Assembly: GCA_007117865.1 (NCBI GenBank) | Contig: SKFT01000070.1 | Span: forward strand, 1 to 35,299 | Reading direction: 5' to 3' | Origin: Puniceicoccaceae bacterium | Lineage (GTDB): Bacteria; Verrucomicrobiota; Verrucomicrobiia; Opitutales; Coraliomargaritaceae | DNA: 35,299 nt | In this document: positions 34,908-35,299 of the stretch, one piece after another | How the letters are laid out: every line of letters starts with the position of its first letter | How positions within the stretch are numbered: position 1 is the stretch's first letter | Notes under the pieces: generated by a model | Databases searched by the model: none | What the model saw: the letters and a program-made list of their open reading frames with translations, nothing else | What the model was told of the DNA's origin: nothing | Program-made: the position numbers and the translations under genes

Positions 34908-35299
34908 GGCTGGTTGGAAGCGATAAAGGCGTTGACACCTTGGAGCGGGCGAATGCCGCGGTAGGGAATGAGTTGTTCAGCGATATTGCGAAATGCCGGG
35001 GCGGCAACGCGGCCGCCATAGCCGGTGCCAGGGATGTTGGGTTCATCTACAATAACGGTGATGACCAAATCGGGATTGTCGGCGGGGAAGAATCCGGAGA
35101 ACGAAGCGACGTGGTGGCGGTTTGAATAACGTCCATCGATGAGCTTTTGGGTGGTTCCTGTCTTGCCCGCTACACGGAAGCCTTGGATTTGCGCCTGCCT
35201 TGCAGTGCCGCTGTCGCTGACTGCCTCGACCAACATGTCTGCCATAAGCATGGCGGTTTCCGCAGAAACGACCCGTCGCAACGCTTCCGGACGCGAGCG
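34904..35299 (-). CDS. ftsI: Penicillin-binding protein / FtsI-type transpeptidase, C-terminal part (runs off the window edge)
   Basis: Frame open to the window end: RSRPEALRRVVSAETAMLMADMLVEAV...GFRVAGKTGTTQK (KTG box)...HHVASFSGFFPADNPDLVITVIVDEP. 4-nt overlap with murE. The listed start at 35281 is an in-frame TTG, not a real start. Confidence 0.9.
   Translation of the reverse strand, partial: RSRPEALRRVVSAETAMLMADMLVEAVSDSGTARQAQIQGFRVAGKTGTTQKLIDGRYSNRHHVASFSGFFPADNPDLVITVIVDEPNIPGTGYGGRVAAPAFRNIAEQLIPYRGIRPLQGVNAFIASNQP

Noticed and set aside
1-35299. CRISPR arrays, tRNA/rRNA genes, transposases, phage genes
   Set aside because: No repeat-spacer periodicity seen, no tRNA cloverleaf noticed in the gaps by eye, and no mobile-element proteins in the ORF track; a tool scan would still be worthwhile.

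Overview
This 35.3 kb window is gene-dense and looks like a chromosomal core region. The mix of families and the cassette architecture suggest Verrucomicrobiota/Opitutia-like ancestry, but that is inference and was not tested. I support about 30 protein genes. Left block (+): serA, plsY, hom, queA, an ECF sigma / membrane anti-sigma-like pair, nadC, birA, coaX. Minus block: leuA, murJ, an alpha/beta hydrolase. Then (+): a pseudopilin cassette (PilV-like, PilW-like, a 759-aa PilX-like protein, and a lipoprotein with a SecDF-P1-head-like domain), lnt, trpD, glmM, a TPR protein, sufT. Then (-): a fused LptC/LptA-type protein with three LptA-like modules, aspS, yebC, yidC, rnpA, rpmH. Then (+): thrH, a Dabb protein, pnuC, a NadR-type kinase. 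Then (-): murE and ftsI (truncated by the window edge). rpmH (44 aa) is missing from the supplied ORF track but is clear in the sequence. I saw no tRNA, rRNA, CRISPR array, transposase or phage genes. The items most worth a second look are the orphan pseudopilin cassette with its SecDF-P1-like lipoprotein, the LptC-LptA(x3) fusion, the ECF/anti-sigma locus with a perfect inverted repeat upstream and a strong terminator downstream, and the serA/hom/thrH set.
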